DNA of 64,000 nt from Eucalyptus grandis (taxonomy: Eukaryota; Streptophyta; Magnoliopsida; Myrtales; Myrtaceae). The notes beneath the pieces were generated by a model. The model was not told where the DNA came from, did not search any database, and saw nothing but the letters and a program-made list of their open reading frames with translations. Of the stretch, positions 43,451 to 53,640 are shown in pieces. Made by a program: the position numbers and the translations under genes. The stretch lies in NCBI RefSeq assembly GCF_016545825.1, contig NC_052619.1:45227682-45291681 (forward strand), read 5' to 3'. Each line of letters starts with the position of its first letter. Position 1 is the stretch's first letter.

Positions 43451-45124
43451 TCATCATCTGCAAGGAAAAAGCAATGTGATGTGTTATTTCCATACTCGAC
43501 ACGATTCATTTTAGGAATGACATACTTCATTTTGTACTAAATTGGATGTCTTGTCATGTCTTGTTGGAGAGAGTTATTGCCTTTATGACACACTTCTATT
43601 CGGCATATGTTGCCCCATCATGTTTGTTTGATGGGCCTTTAATTTGTTCGAGTCTATCCCTCAAATGTGCACCACATGAAGTTAGATAACTTTGCCACAT
43701 TCGATGCTTGGCAACTCCCTTCAAGTGAATGTTATCAATGGACTGTTTTGACATTTGAGGCATTTGCCTAATTTTCATACGATAAAGCATGCAACAAAGC
43801 AGCATTTTGTGGCACAAATCTCCAAAGTTGATTGCAGAAAGTTCTTACAGCCAAATATTCAAATGCTTTAATTGCCAAAATGTGCACAGACCCTAATGCT
43901 AGTCTTTTAGTAACATATGATGCGGCTCCATGATAGCAGAGCTTTTTCGATCTTCTTCCTCCATTTTTATGTGACCAAGTTTACACTCTCTGGATAATGG
44001 GTGTAGCTCTATAGAATCTTGGCTAAAAACTATAGTGTCTTCTCATCAACATCCGATTAAGCAATCCTCAAATGTCCCTAATGGTATGTACTCCCTTCTA
44101 CTTCATTGGAACCATCACTACATTAAAAAGACAGATTTGACACTATTCTCAAGAAAAATCTCTAATAAGTCAATGCTTTGATCTAATGCTACGTGCTTCC
44201 CCTTCGAACAAGTATCATCTTCAACACTTTCTTGGCAAGGATTGTCATGTTTGAAGAAGCCCCGGTTTCAGGAAGAACACTAAACATCCTTGTCCACAAT
44301 AAATATGCACTCTTAGCTGATGAATAAATGTAATAGTAGAGATCACTAGCGCAGCAATGGTGAAAGATCACGACAACCAAAGTATCTAGTGCAGGAATTC
44401 AACACTTCAAATTCTCGGATCGAAAATAGAGCCAAAACTTGATGCGGTTCAAGCAAAGCCAAATAGGGGATGCTTCAAGTTTTTGCGGCTAGAAATCAGG
44501 GTAACCAAAGTTCAATGGTTTTGGTTGTCAAGTGAAGCAAAATAGAGCACATCCGGTGCCTTCTCAAAACTAAGGGCGGTGCCGTCTATGAGAAGTGAAC
44601 GAACTCCAATGTCCATTAGCGAATTGGCTTTAGTCAGTTCAGGTTTCTTATAACTTGGTTTGAAACAACATACAAATCTGGTAGACGTGTTAGCAATGCC
44701 AATCCACGAGCAGGCAAGTCATCCTTGATAAAGCTCATGAAAAAAATCTAGTGATGGTGATGCTCGACCTCCAAATAAAGAAACCTCCTACAATGGAATT
44801 CAGCTTCGTTTAGCCCCTGTGGAAGATTAACACCGGTGAAGCTTTGATGCATGCTTGAGGCATTTTGAGTTCTCATTAGGAATGGACATTTAGTTTCACA
44901 ATCGAAGGCTGTACCAGCAGAGATGCGTCCAATGAAACAAGAAGGGTAACGCAGGTAATTGAGCTAAAGGCATGGCTCATTAACCTCGATACTGCTTGTT
45001 GCTGTTGAGATAACTCTAATAACTGCCTCAATGCAAGTAATCTCACATTGCTATCAAGTAGTCAATGAGGAAGTGTTGACGTCTTGTTGTTTTGACAAAA
45101 TTGGGTTCATACTTGCTCTAGATG
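43451..45124 (-). pseudogene. Unrecognised decayed coding-like sequence, left part
   Basis: The reverse strand has stretches that read like protein but with several stops and frame changes. Examples are VIRVISTATSSIEVNEPCL (near 45000), CETKCPFLMRTQNASSM (near 44890), FIKDDLPARGLALLTRLPDL (near 44720) and the 73-codon frame 43817-43596. It continues in the same frame across the copia-3 insertion into 53378-53575. I do not recognise the family. It could be a host gene relic or part of an unknown element. Confidence 0.45.
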
Positions 45125-45515
45125 TGTTGGAATTCAAGTCGGCGGAAGACGACTTACCCGATTCCGATGCGCAAACAGCAATTAACCTCGGAACAAACGT
45201 TGAATTGCGGACAAATCACGAGCGAAATTACTCCACGTTGGTTTGGATACGATCACGAGGAAAGCACCCGATTTCCAGAGCATAAATGCCGATTGTTCTT
45301 TGTAATAGTAAAAATGGAATGGCTTTTTCTTTGATGGAAAGGGAGAGAAATTTTGGTGCAAATGATCTGCCAGCCCCTCCAACGATTATGTTCAGGAGGC
45401 TTTTATACATCTCCCTCTGTACCCCTCCATTTGTGTCTTTCCATCGTAACGCATCAAGACGAAACGGTGCATTCCAATCGCACCCCATCATGGACATACC
45501 AGCTAAAGTACAACA
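45125..45515 (-). repeat. 3' LTR of copia-3
   Basis: In reverse it starts TGTTGTACTTTAGC and ends GAATTCCAACA. It holds a TATAAAAG at 45400-45407. ORFs in it on both strands also appear in the other LTR and carry no known domain. Confidence 0.93.
45400..45407 (-). promoter_or_regulatory. TATA box of copia-3 3' LTR
   Basis: TATAAAAG in reverse within a GC-flanked GTATAAAAGCCTCC, about 110 bp into the LTR; also present in the other LTR. Confidence 0.6.
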
Positions 45516-46679
45516 TCTCCCACTCGAACATGATGAGCTTGATAGCGCTCTATCAAGAATATAAGGCATTCAACATTCATCAACTTTACAAAACAATTCA
45601 TACTAGCAAATAAGCAGTGCGACCAGTGAGTACACCTGCACTTGGGAGCTCTAATTATGCACCTGTTAGGGATGACATAATGGCTACAACCCCGAAAATA
45701 AATAAACAATTGATGTCTCACAGTGCCCCAGATATATTTTGTTACATCAGTCCAAGTATACCTATCCCTTAAAGGCTATACTTGACTATTCTAAAAAATA
45801 TCATATATTTACAATTACATCCGCAACCACATAGGGCGATATAATTGGTTGGCCAATAAATACATGTGATAGATGTAAAACAACAATAGTCTTCCTTCGC
45901 ACTCATGTCTCTCTCAATTTTAGAACAACTGCTTTCCTAGACACGTCCCATAGGCCATATCTATTCATGACCGCCTGTAATATGCTAAAGTAGCAACATT
46001 GATCTTTCACTTCAAGAACATAGTCAGAAGTAACATATGGCACAAAATTGAGGTAAATTATAAATTACCTCAAGGGCTCACACGATGAGTAAATAGGGAT
46101 AATTTTACTCATCTTCCCTTATTGGTCGTACAATGCACATGCAGTATGAATTATGTGCTATAGTGGATTACTCTTTTTATAAAGCATATGTCATTTATCA
46201 AATATATCCATCATACGGATCTTAGCCTAAACATAGTCACGTGCTTCTCACATACTCATGTTTAGCCCGAGTGCTATATCAGCTCGCTTTCTATAGCGCC
46301 CACTTAAGTACTCGCATCCGGCATCTTTCAGGCATACATGATTGTGGGAATATCATGTTCGGTCTTGTCATAAACAAATCACATACCTCATATTGACTCC
46401 AATCAAGGCGACATATTTTATGTATCAGACTTGCTCTTCAGCATTTATTTGTACATAACGTCTCATCTCAACGTGCTATCTAAAGCACTTGAGGCGATTG
46501 CTCGTGTGAGTGAGCCAATCATTGTCTGCCGACATACTTTTCAATAATACACGTGTGTTTGTGCTAGTCTCATAGTGGATTTGTACTTATTAATAAAACA
46601 TCAAATCACTAATAAATAAATAAGTACAATACATATGTCCACAAATATATAAACCAATGATCCTTTACAATAACAGATA
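45516..46679 (-). other. Untranslated 3' region of copia-3
   Basis: About 1.1 kb between the RNase H end and the 3' LTR. It is unusually long for a copia element. I see no ORF with a known domain and no clear repeat, apart from the AT-rich end near 46600. It may hold an undetected small insertion. Confidence 0.5.
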
Positions 46680-47470
46680 TCACATTCTACGCAATCCTAG
46701 TGACATCCTATAGGTCAAGAATATGTCTCTAGGAATAGTCTTCGTAAATGGATCAGCAACCATTCTATTGGTTGAAATGTATTGCAGGATCACTTCTTTA
46801 TGCGCTATAATATCTCTTATGAAGTTATTCTTTATGTCAATGTGCTTTGTCCTTCCATGATACTTGGGATCTTTCACATAAGCAATGGCTGCTTGAATAT
46901 CGCAATAAACTGTCACCAGTCTTGGAATTTCAGTGACAGTGGCTAAATTTTTCAAGAAATATTGCTTCTTGCATTGCGGCAGAACATGTAATAAATTATG
47001 CCTCCATAGTAAACAAGGCCGTGCATGTTTGTTTCTTGCTATTCCAAGAAATCGCACCTCCATTGAGCAAGAACGCATATCCAGAAGTCGATTTACGGTC
47101 ATCTAGGTCTTCACCCCAATCAGCATCTGAATAGCCTGATAGGCGTAAATCACTTCATTGCTTTCCAGCGCCCTTCAAGTATCTCAGGATCCTCTTCTTT
47201 GCTTTCCAGTGTGCTTGACCGGGATTTTATTGATATCGGCTCACCAATCCCACGGCCAAGCATAACATATGTCGGGTCTAGTACACATCATAGCATACAT
47301 TAAACTTCTGACCGCACTAGCGTAAGGAACATTTTCCATTGCTTTAATTTCTTCTGGAGTCTTAGGACACATCTCAGTACTTAGGCCTTCACCTTGCATG
47401 ATAGGGGTATCAATGGGATTACAATGCTGCATATTGAAACGCTCGAGAATCTTCATAATATAAGACTCTT
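46680..47470 (-). pseudogene. RNase H region of copia-3
   Basis: The reverse-strand frames 47456-47241 (FNMQHCNPIDTPIMQGEGLS, YASAVRSLMYAMMCTRPDI) and 47102-46680 (VYCDIQAAIAYVKDPKYHGR, TKHIDIKNNFIRD, ISTNRMVADPFTK) give the normal end of a copia pol. The usual W.SKKQ..V block between them is shifted in frame. Confidence 0.87.
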
Positions 47471-48432
47471 GTGATAAAGTAAGGAGTTTCCTTGATCAAT
47501 CTCTTTCGATCTTAACTCCTAATATATAAGTAGCTTCTCCCATGTCCTTCATTTCAAAATTAGAGGACAACCATTCTTTTATGGTGATAACCAAAACCTT
47601 GTCATTTCTAGTCAATAGAATATCGTCCACATAAAATGATAAAATCACAAATTTAGCTTCGGACCGATTGACATATACACAGTGATCTTCCTTGATCATC
47701 GTTAAACCAAAAGTGGTTATGGCTCGATGAAAACGAAGATACCACTATCTAGATGATTGCTTAAGGCCATATATTAAGCGATGAAGCTTGCAAACTTTAT
47801 GCTCTTGACGTTTAGCTATGAAACCTATCGGTTGTTTCATATATATTTTTTTCATCTAGTTCTCCATTGAGAAATGCTGTCTTTACATCCATATGATGTA
47901 ATTCAAGGTCCAAATATGCAACGATGGCTAGAATAAGGCGTATTGATGCAAACCTTACAACTGGTGAAAAGGTTTCCTCATAGTCTATACCCTCTTGTTG
48001 AGTATAACCTTTCGCCACAATGCGAGTCTTATACTTTTCAATAGATCCATCTGCCCTTCGCTTAATCTTGAAGACCTATTTGTTTCCAATGGCCTTACGA
48101 TTGGGTGGTAGATCAACCAAGTCCCAGACATGATTTGCCCTCATTGACTCCATCTCATCTTCCAAAGCTTTTCTCCATTCTTCCTTATCAGAGGATAAGA
48201 GAGCCTCTTGAACAGTCTTAGGCTCGACATCCTCATTCTGAGTGATCATAAATGCTTCCCCTTCAATCTCAAAATGACGACGATGAATACTTTTACGATT
48301 ACTTTTACGCAATTGAATTTCTCTTGAATTCAATTCGTTAGGCGATGCAACACTCCCACTACATCTTGCATGTTGAGGTAAATTTTCATTTCCCTCTACA
48401 ACATCAGTCGGTGTGTTATCAGGATCTTCCAT
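47471..48432 (-). pseudogene. Reverse transcriptase of copia-3
   Basis: Reverse-strand pieces in order are 48432-48076 (EEWRKALEDEMESMRANHVW, LVDLPPNRKAIGNK), 48018-47812 ([33 protein letters not shown]) and 47699-47496 (VILSFYVDDILLTRND, FEMKDMGEATYILGVKI). The catalytic YVDD is kept. Stops at the junctions break it into three frames. Confidence 0.9.
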
Positions 48433-48534
48433 TTAATATATTTGGAAGTCCTTATCAATCTCACATCTACTAGGAAAATCGTTCTCCAAGAACGTGATAT
48501 CTTGTGACACCATTTCAGTCACATTTCCATCAGC

Positions 48535-49305
48535 TTATTCACCTATGAACACGTACCCTTTGGAGTGTTCAGAATATCTTATAAAGATACATTTATTTCC
48601 TCTAGGACCTAATTTGCCATATTTATGGGAAGAATCATGAACATAAGCTGCACATCCCCATGGATGTAGACTACTCAAGTCTGGTTTCCTACCAGTCCAT
48701 AATTCATAAGGGGTGGAAGTGACCGATTTTGAGGGCACTCGGTTAAGTATAAAGGCAGTAGTCAATAATGCATCTCCCCAATAGGAGATAGGTAAATTTG
48801 ATTGTGCCATCATAGACTTAACCATTAACAATAGGGTGCTATTCCTTCTCTCAGCTACCCTATTTTGTTGTGGAGTACCAGGAATAGTCAATTGTCGTAC
48901 AATTCCCTTTTCATCACAAAGAGCCTTGAATTGCTTCGATAGATACTCACGTCCACGATCGTTTCTCAATGCCTCTATTGTTTTGTTCAACTGATTTTGT
49001 ACCATTGCTATATATCATCTAAAGCAGTCTAATACTTCTAACTTATTGGAGATCAAAAAGATATAACCGAAACATGTGAAGTCATCTATGAAAGTGATGA
49101 AATATGAGACCCCATGCCTCGCCCTTACATTCAAATGACCACAAATGTCAGAATGTATGAGTTGCAATGGAAATTCAGCTTTAGTCCCTTTACCGAATGG
49201 TTTTCTAGTTGCTTTTCCCGCTAGACAATGTTCATATACAGATAGACTAACATTAGTGAGTGACCCTAAAAGGCCTTCTCTAGCTAATCTTTGCATTCTT
49301 TGCAA
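48535..49305 (-). pseudogene. Integrase of copia-3
   Basis: Frame 49305-49015 carries the zinc-binding end (CLAGKATRKPF) and IHSDICG with the first catalytic Asp, then YFITFIDDFTCFGYI. A stop near 49010 leads to 49005-48535 with LRNDRGREYLSKQF and TPQQNRVAERRNSTLL, giving the second Asp and the Glu. The DDE triad is thus present but split by a stop. Confidence 0.9.
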
Positions 49306-49899
49306 TCCAATGTGACTTAATCTAGTATGTCAAGTACTTGCATCAATCTCAACATTACCAGAAGATGCAATTAAAGAAAAGCAACCATCGACATTAACAT
49401 TATACTGATCATAGTCAATGTCTAACACCATAAAACCATTTGATACATGACCTGAACCATAATAAACTATTCCATACATAATGTCAACACAATTACCATG
49501 GAAATTCAATACATAACCTAAGCTAAGAAGAACAATTACAGAGATCAAGTTTCGTCGAATATCTTGAGCATAAAGGACATCGTGCAGGAATAGGTTTCGA
49601 CCACCAAGTAAGATTAATTTACATGTGCCGATACCCTTCACTTCAACACTTGAGTTATTCCCAACATATATCCATCTTCTTCTAGGCAGTATCTGATAAT
49701 ACTCCACAAATGCTTCTCGGTCTCTAGCTACGTGGTATGTTGCTCTTGAGTCTATAGTCCACATTAGATGAGATTTAGCAAGCATTACAGTACTAGAAAC
49801 AAAAGCATTACTTAAAGTAATGGAGTAATAGGGTACCTTTTTCAGCTCAGTGCATTCACGAGCAAAGTGACCCATCTTGCCACAATTGTAGCACTCCAT
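49306..49899 (-). pseudogene. Zinc knuckle, protease and gag-pre-integrase of copia-3
   Basis: The 189-codon reverse frame starts with the CCHC knuckle CYNCGKMGHFAREC, then WTIDSRATYHVARDREAFVE as the protease site (DSR in place of DSG), GIGTCKLILLGGR and DIRRNLISVIVLLSLGY. It ends with a stop at 49330, before the integrase. Confidence 0.87.
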
Positions 49900-50684
49900 C
49901 TTGGCCTTGTCATTCTTCCCACCACACTTCTTGCGTTGGAAGGTCTTAGCCCTTTTGGTGCCTGATCAGTCTTCTTCCCTTTATTGTTGAGCTGAAGGTT
50001 CCTCTTGCGCTTGAAGCCCGAAACCTTACGCAAACTCGATTCAGCAACATAAGCATGGGTAGAGGATCTTGCAGCCTCTAGGCACTCATCCTCTAATTCC
50101 AAATAATGCGCAATATCATCAAAAGTGACAATGTTCTCATTATGCGTTATATTAATCTTCATATGCTCCCAATTGTCAAAAAGAGACCTTATAACAGCCT
50201 GAACTTGCTGTTCACTAGTAAGGGAGTGACCTACCGACTTCAGCTCACGGATCATGTTTGACATCTCCCCAAGATGCTGCCTCATCGTTATATTTAGGCA
50301 CTTTCAGAATGTGTCAAACTTGATGGTGAGTCTCCTCAACTTAGTGGCAGATGTACCCCCAAACTTATCTTTCAAGGCAACCCACATAGCTTGAACTTTA
50401 TCATAACTTTCAAACTCACACATGAGATCATCTTGCATACAGCTCAGCAACGTGATGCAAGCAATGCTATTTTTCTTTTTCCAAGCTTGATAAGCTTCTA
50501 GATCTCTCCTGTGTTGAGCTGAAGTTCCATGCTCAGGTTCATCCATGGTATGGTTGAGGGTTTCCAAAACCTCTTGCTCCTTAAGGATGTACTAAACCTT
50601 TCGGTGCCAAATATCATCATTGTCACCATTCAGCTTCTCACCCTTATTAAGGTCAGCCACAATGGTCTTGGATGCTGATGCCAT
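49842..50684 (-). pseudogene. gag of copia-3
   Basis: The likely start is the reverse-strand ATG at 50684 (MASASKTIVADLNKGEKLNG). A TAG follows near 50594. Frame 50567-50304 holds the UBN2-type gag (AYQAWKKKNSIACITLLSCM, FGGTSATKLRRLTIKF) and frame 50285-49842 continues it (LKSVGHSLTSEQQVQAVIRS) and becomes basic before the zinc knuckle. Frameshifts near 50290 and 49910. Confidence 0.87.
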
Positions 50685-51006
50685 AATCAATTGCTATATC
50701 ACATTGACATAATAAACGCAAAATCAATACTAGCACACTTTACAAAGTAACATACATATTTAATTTGTAGCAAAGACAAACTAAATTAATGATAATTCAA
50801 CAAAAGACACAAAAGCAAAAGTTCACTATGTTCCTAATCAACTTCTATATACAGTTGTTCTATCATCATTAATTAGTTTAATTTGCGTAAATTTTAAGTT
50901 CTAGGTGAGAACTCTTTCAAATTCTATCAACCAACGAACTCCCACTAGGAAAAATAATTACACGACCTTATGTAATTTCTACATTTTTCCTTAACACAAA
51001 AATAAT

Positions 51007-51785
51007 GGGTCAATTCCATAAAAAAGCATGAACTTTAGGTGTTATCCCAAATCTGGCCCAAACTTTATTTTGTCTAAAAAAAAAGCACGAACTTTAGGGG
51101 TTGTCCCAAATCTGGCCCGAACTTTATTTTGTCTAAAAAAAAAGCATGAACTTTAGGTGTTGTCCCAAATCTAACCCCAACTTTGTTTGAGACAAAATAA
51201 ATTAATTCTATTACAAATAGGCTTCACATCTCTATTTAACTATAAAATGCACACGCTTTTAATATCTCGCTTTAAGGCAATGTAATCTTCTGTTTTCAAC
51301 CCAGCTTCTGGCGTTGCAAACAGTTTACCAATTGTTAATTGATCTAATGGCCCTAGCTATGTGCCTCGTCCCCTGGAACTGAAGCTGTTGAATTATTTTT
51401 CCCATGAGAATCATCTGTAAAGTTCACCTCATTGGAAGACAAACTTAAATTTAACACTTCCTCCAAACACTCGAATGCAGCATTGTTTTGCTGTGTTGGA
51501 ATTATTACTGACGTGGAAATGCCATGTCGGATAACTGTAGAATGAGGGTTAACGGATGGCCAGATTTGGGACACAAATGAAAATTTGTGCATTTTTTTAG
51601 ACAAAATAAATTTCGGGCCAGATTGGGACAATACTTAAAGTCCGTGTTTTTTTTTTTAGACAAAATAAAGTTCGGGCCAGATTTGGGATAACACCTAAAG
51701 TTCGTGCTTTTTTTTAGACAAAATAAAGTTCGGGCCAGATTTGGGATAACACCTAAAGTTCGTGCTTTTTTATGGAATTAGCCCC
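51007..51785. mobile_element. Mutator-like MITE with 9-bp TSD in copia-3 leader
   Basis: 779 bp flanked by AAAAATAAT at 50998-51006 and 51786-51794. The ends are long inverted repeats: GGGTCAATTCCATAAAAAAG on the left and its near reverse complement on the right. Each end consists of about three tandem copies of a unit of about 60 bp containing GAACTTTAGGTGTTATCCC and AAATCTGGCC. A 9-bp duplication and long terminal repeats are usual for Mutator-like elements. The interior holds only a 92-codon reverse ORF without a known domain, so it is non-autonomous. Confidence 0.85.
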
Positions 51786-52139
51786 AAAAATAATATAGCA
51801 TGATAATAACCAACGTATAAACAACAATCATGCTTCAACTATAATCAAAATCACAATTCAACATGTAATGGATTTCCTACTATTGTTCGAATTTTCTAGC
51901 AACTAGAAAATTGCAAGTATATTAAACTATATACATGATATCATCAAACCAAGCTCTACACAGCATATATGACATCATTTGCATACAAGCTAGCTACTGT
52001 ATTTCCTAAACCACAAGAAAATACAAACTACAAATGAATAAACTATGCATTCAACCCCAAAAATATGAGTACATAGGGTTTCCTATGCATTTTCATACAT
52101 TTATAAAATTCAAAAGTATAAAATAATTATACCACAGTG

Positions 52140-52740
52140 TAGAAAACATTCATACGAACCAAACGCCATTGACCACGCTCCAATCGAAGCCCGCATGCGC
52201 CCCCATGCGTCGCCTGAGTGCGCGGCGCGTGTGGCGCACGCGCCAGCGAGCCAAACGGCTCCTGGCCGGTCGACTGGGCCTAACCAGTCCAACCGGTTCG
52301 ACCGGTGACCGATCCGACCAGTTTGACCGCCGGACCAGTTGACCGGTCCGACCGTTGACCGGTCAAGGGTTAGGTCGGGTCGGGTCAACCTTGGGTCGAG
52401 TCGGGTCACGGATCGGGTCGCCGGCTGGCCAACTGCTGCCGGCGATGACGTCATCGATGACGTCATCCCAACAGCTTGCCGACTGTTGGGTGACGCCATG
52501 GTGACGTCCTCACACGTTGGTTGGCAGACCGGTGTGTGACGTGCACCTGCCGGTTCGCTGACCGGCACGTGTGGTGCATGCATTGGCTTTCCAGCGCTCA
52601 GGCGCTTGGCGCCCACGTGCAGCGGCTTCTGGCCACGCATGGCGCCCACGTGTAGCGGCTTCTAGCCGCGTAGGTGGGCGCATCCGGCGTCTTCTGGTGG
52701 CGCTCAACCCATCGCCAGACTCGTCTCAACGAGCTTTTTC
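52140..52740 (-). promoter_or_regulatory. GC-rich leader of copia-3 with TGACGTCA and CACGTG motifs
   Basis: Between the primer site and gag, this 600-bp GC-rich stretch holds repeated ACCGGT/GACCGG motifs (52265-52370), GGGTCGGGTC repeats (52370-52420), two TGACGTCA sites 12 bp apart forming a 24-bp palindrome (52444-52467), further GTGACGTC and CACGTG copies, and a 33-bp direct repeat TGGCGCCCACGTG (52607 and 52640). TGACGTCA and CACGTG are known binding sites of plant bZIP proteins. The 179-codon reverse ORF across it is a composition artefact. Confidence 0.55.
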
Positions 52741-52973
52741 ACCCTGTATATTCAATAATTAATTTTGGCCAAAAAATTATTTCGAAAAATGGCTAAAACC
52801 GTACGGGTGTACCCGACCACGAACCCGTTCTTCGCTTCGGTTCCATTTTGAGTTTTTCAAATGGCAATTCCGATTATTAGAAATCCAAACAGTGTAGATT
52901 TCATACTCTTGATCTCAATATCAAATGGTAAACAAGAAAATTCAATGAAAAGCAAGGCAGAAATCACGACCGG

Positions 52974-52985
52974 GCTCTGATACCA
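52974..52985 (-). promoter_or_regulatory. Primer-binding site of copia-3
   Basis: TGGTATCAGAGC in reverse, an exact initiator tRNA-Met match, one base after the 5' LTR end. Confidence 0.92.
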
Positions 52986-52986
52986 A

Positions 52987-53377
52987 TGTTGGAATTCAAG
53001 TCGGCGAAAGACGACTTACCCAATTCCGATGTGCAAACAACAATTAACCCCGGAACGAACGTTGAATTATGGACGAGTCACGAGCAAAATTACTCCACGT
53101 TGGTCTAGATACGATCATGAGGAAAGCACCCGATTTTCACAGCGTAAATGCCGATTGTTCTTTGTAATAGTGAAAATGGAATGCCTTTTTCTATGATGGA
53201 AAGGGAGAGAAATTTCGGCGCAAATGATCTGCCAACCCCTCCAACGGTTGTGTTTGGGAGGCTTTTATACGTCTCCCTTCGTACCCCTCCATTTGTGTCT
53301 TTCCATCGTAACGCATCAAGATGAAACGGTGCGTTCCAATCGCACCCCATCATGGACGTACCAGCTAAAGTACAACA
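52987..53377 (-). repeat. 5' LTR of copia-3
   Basis: 391 bp, same ends as the 3' LTR, with a TATAAAAG at 53262-53269 in reverse. It differs from the 3' LTR at about 34 places. Confidence 0.93.
53262..53269 (-). promoter_or_regulatory. TATA box of copia-3 5' LTR
   Basis: TATAAAAG in reverse within CGTATAAAAGCCTCCC, placed to start a transcript in the second half of the LTR. Confidence 0.6.
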
Positions 53378-53640
53378 AGATGAAAGGTCAGTGATGATGC
53401 TCGCAAGGCGAAGTGAGCCTAAGACACATTTGAGAAATCTCGTGTTTGAAGAAGTTACCACCATTATGGACACTACCATGTGAGGAGAACTTTTTTCCGA
53501 GATTACTACTCTCTCTATTGAAAGCTTCATCTTGGGGTTAATCCAATAATTCATCCAAAAGGTGATTCTTGTCAAACTTATGATTGCAGAACTAGTAAAA
53601 GCAGCTGCCTTTTTTTATGAATTGTAAACCCTCTTTATTT
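53378..53640 (-). pseudogene. Unrecognised coding-like sequence, right part
   Basis: The reverse frame from 53575 reads MTRITFWMNYWINPKMKLSI, SSPHMVVSIMVVTSS and FLKCVLGSLRLASIITDLSS, then meets copia-3. After removal of the insert and one AGATG, the same frame goes on for more than 20 codons in 45124-45060 before two adjacent stops. So an open frame of at least about 85 codons existed before the insertion. The family is unknown. Confidence 0.5.

Larger units (their letters stand above)
45125..53377 (-). mobile_element. Copia-3: complete-length Ty1/copia element with TSD AGATG
   Basis: Two 391-bp LTRs (45125-45515 and 52987-53377), TG...CA ends and a perfect duplication AGATG (45120-45124 and 53378-53382). 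In reverse it has the iMet primer site, a long GC-rich leader holding a MITE, gag, protease, integrase, reverse transcriptase and RNase H. I count about 34 differences between the LTRs, mostly transitions, about 9%, so it is an old insertion. All domains are interrupted by stops or frameshifts. Confidence 0.95.

Noticed and set aside
51353..51631. 92-codon reverse ORF inside the MITE
   Set aside because: Partly made of terminal-repeat sequence; no transposase motif.
52110..52649. 179-codon reverse ORF in the copia-3 leader
   Set aside because: GC-rich repeats with ORFs on both strands; no start context or family similarity; lies between primer site and gag.
52974..52985. tRNA gene suggested by initiator tRNA-Met sequence
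   Set aside because: Only the 12-base primer complement is present at the LTR border; no cloverleaf follows.
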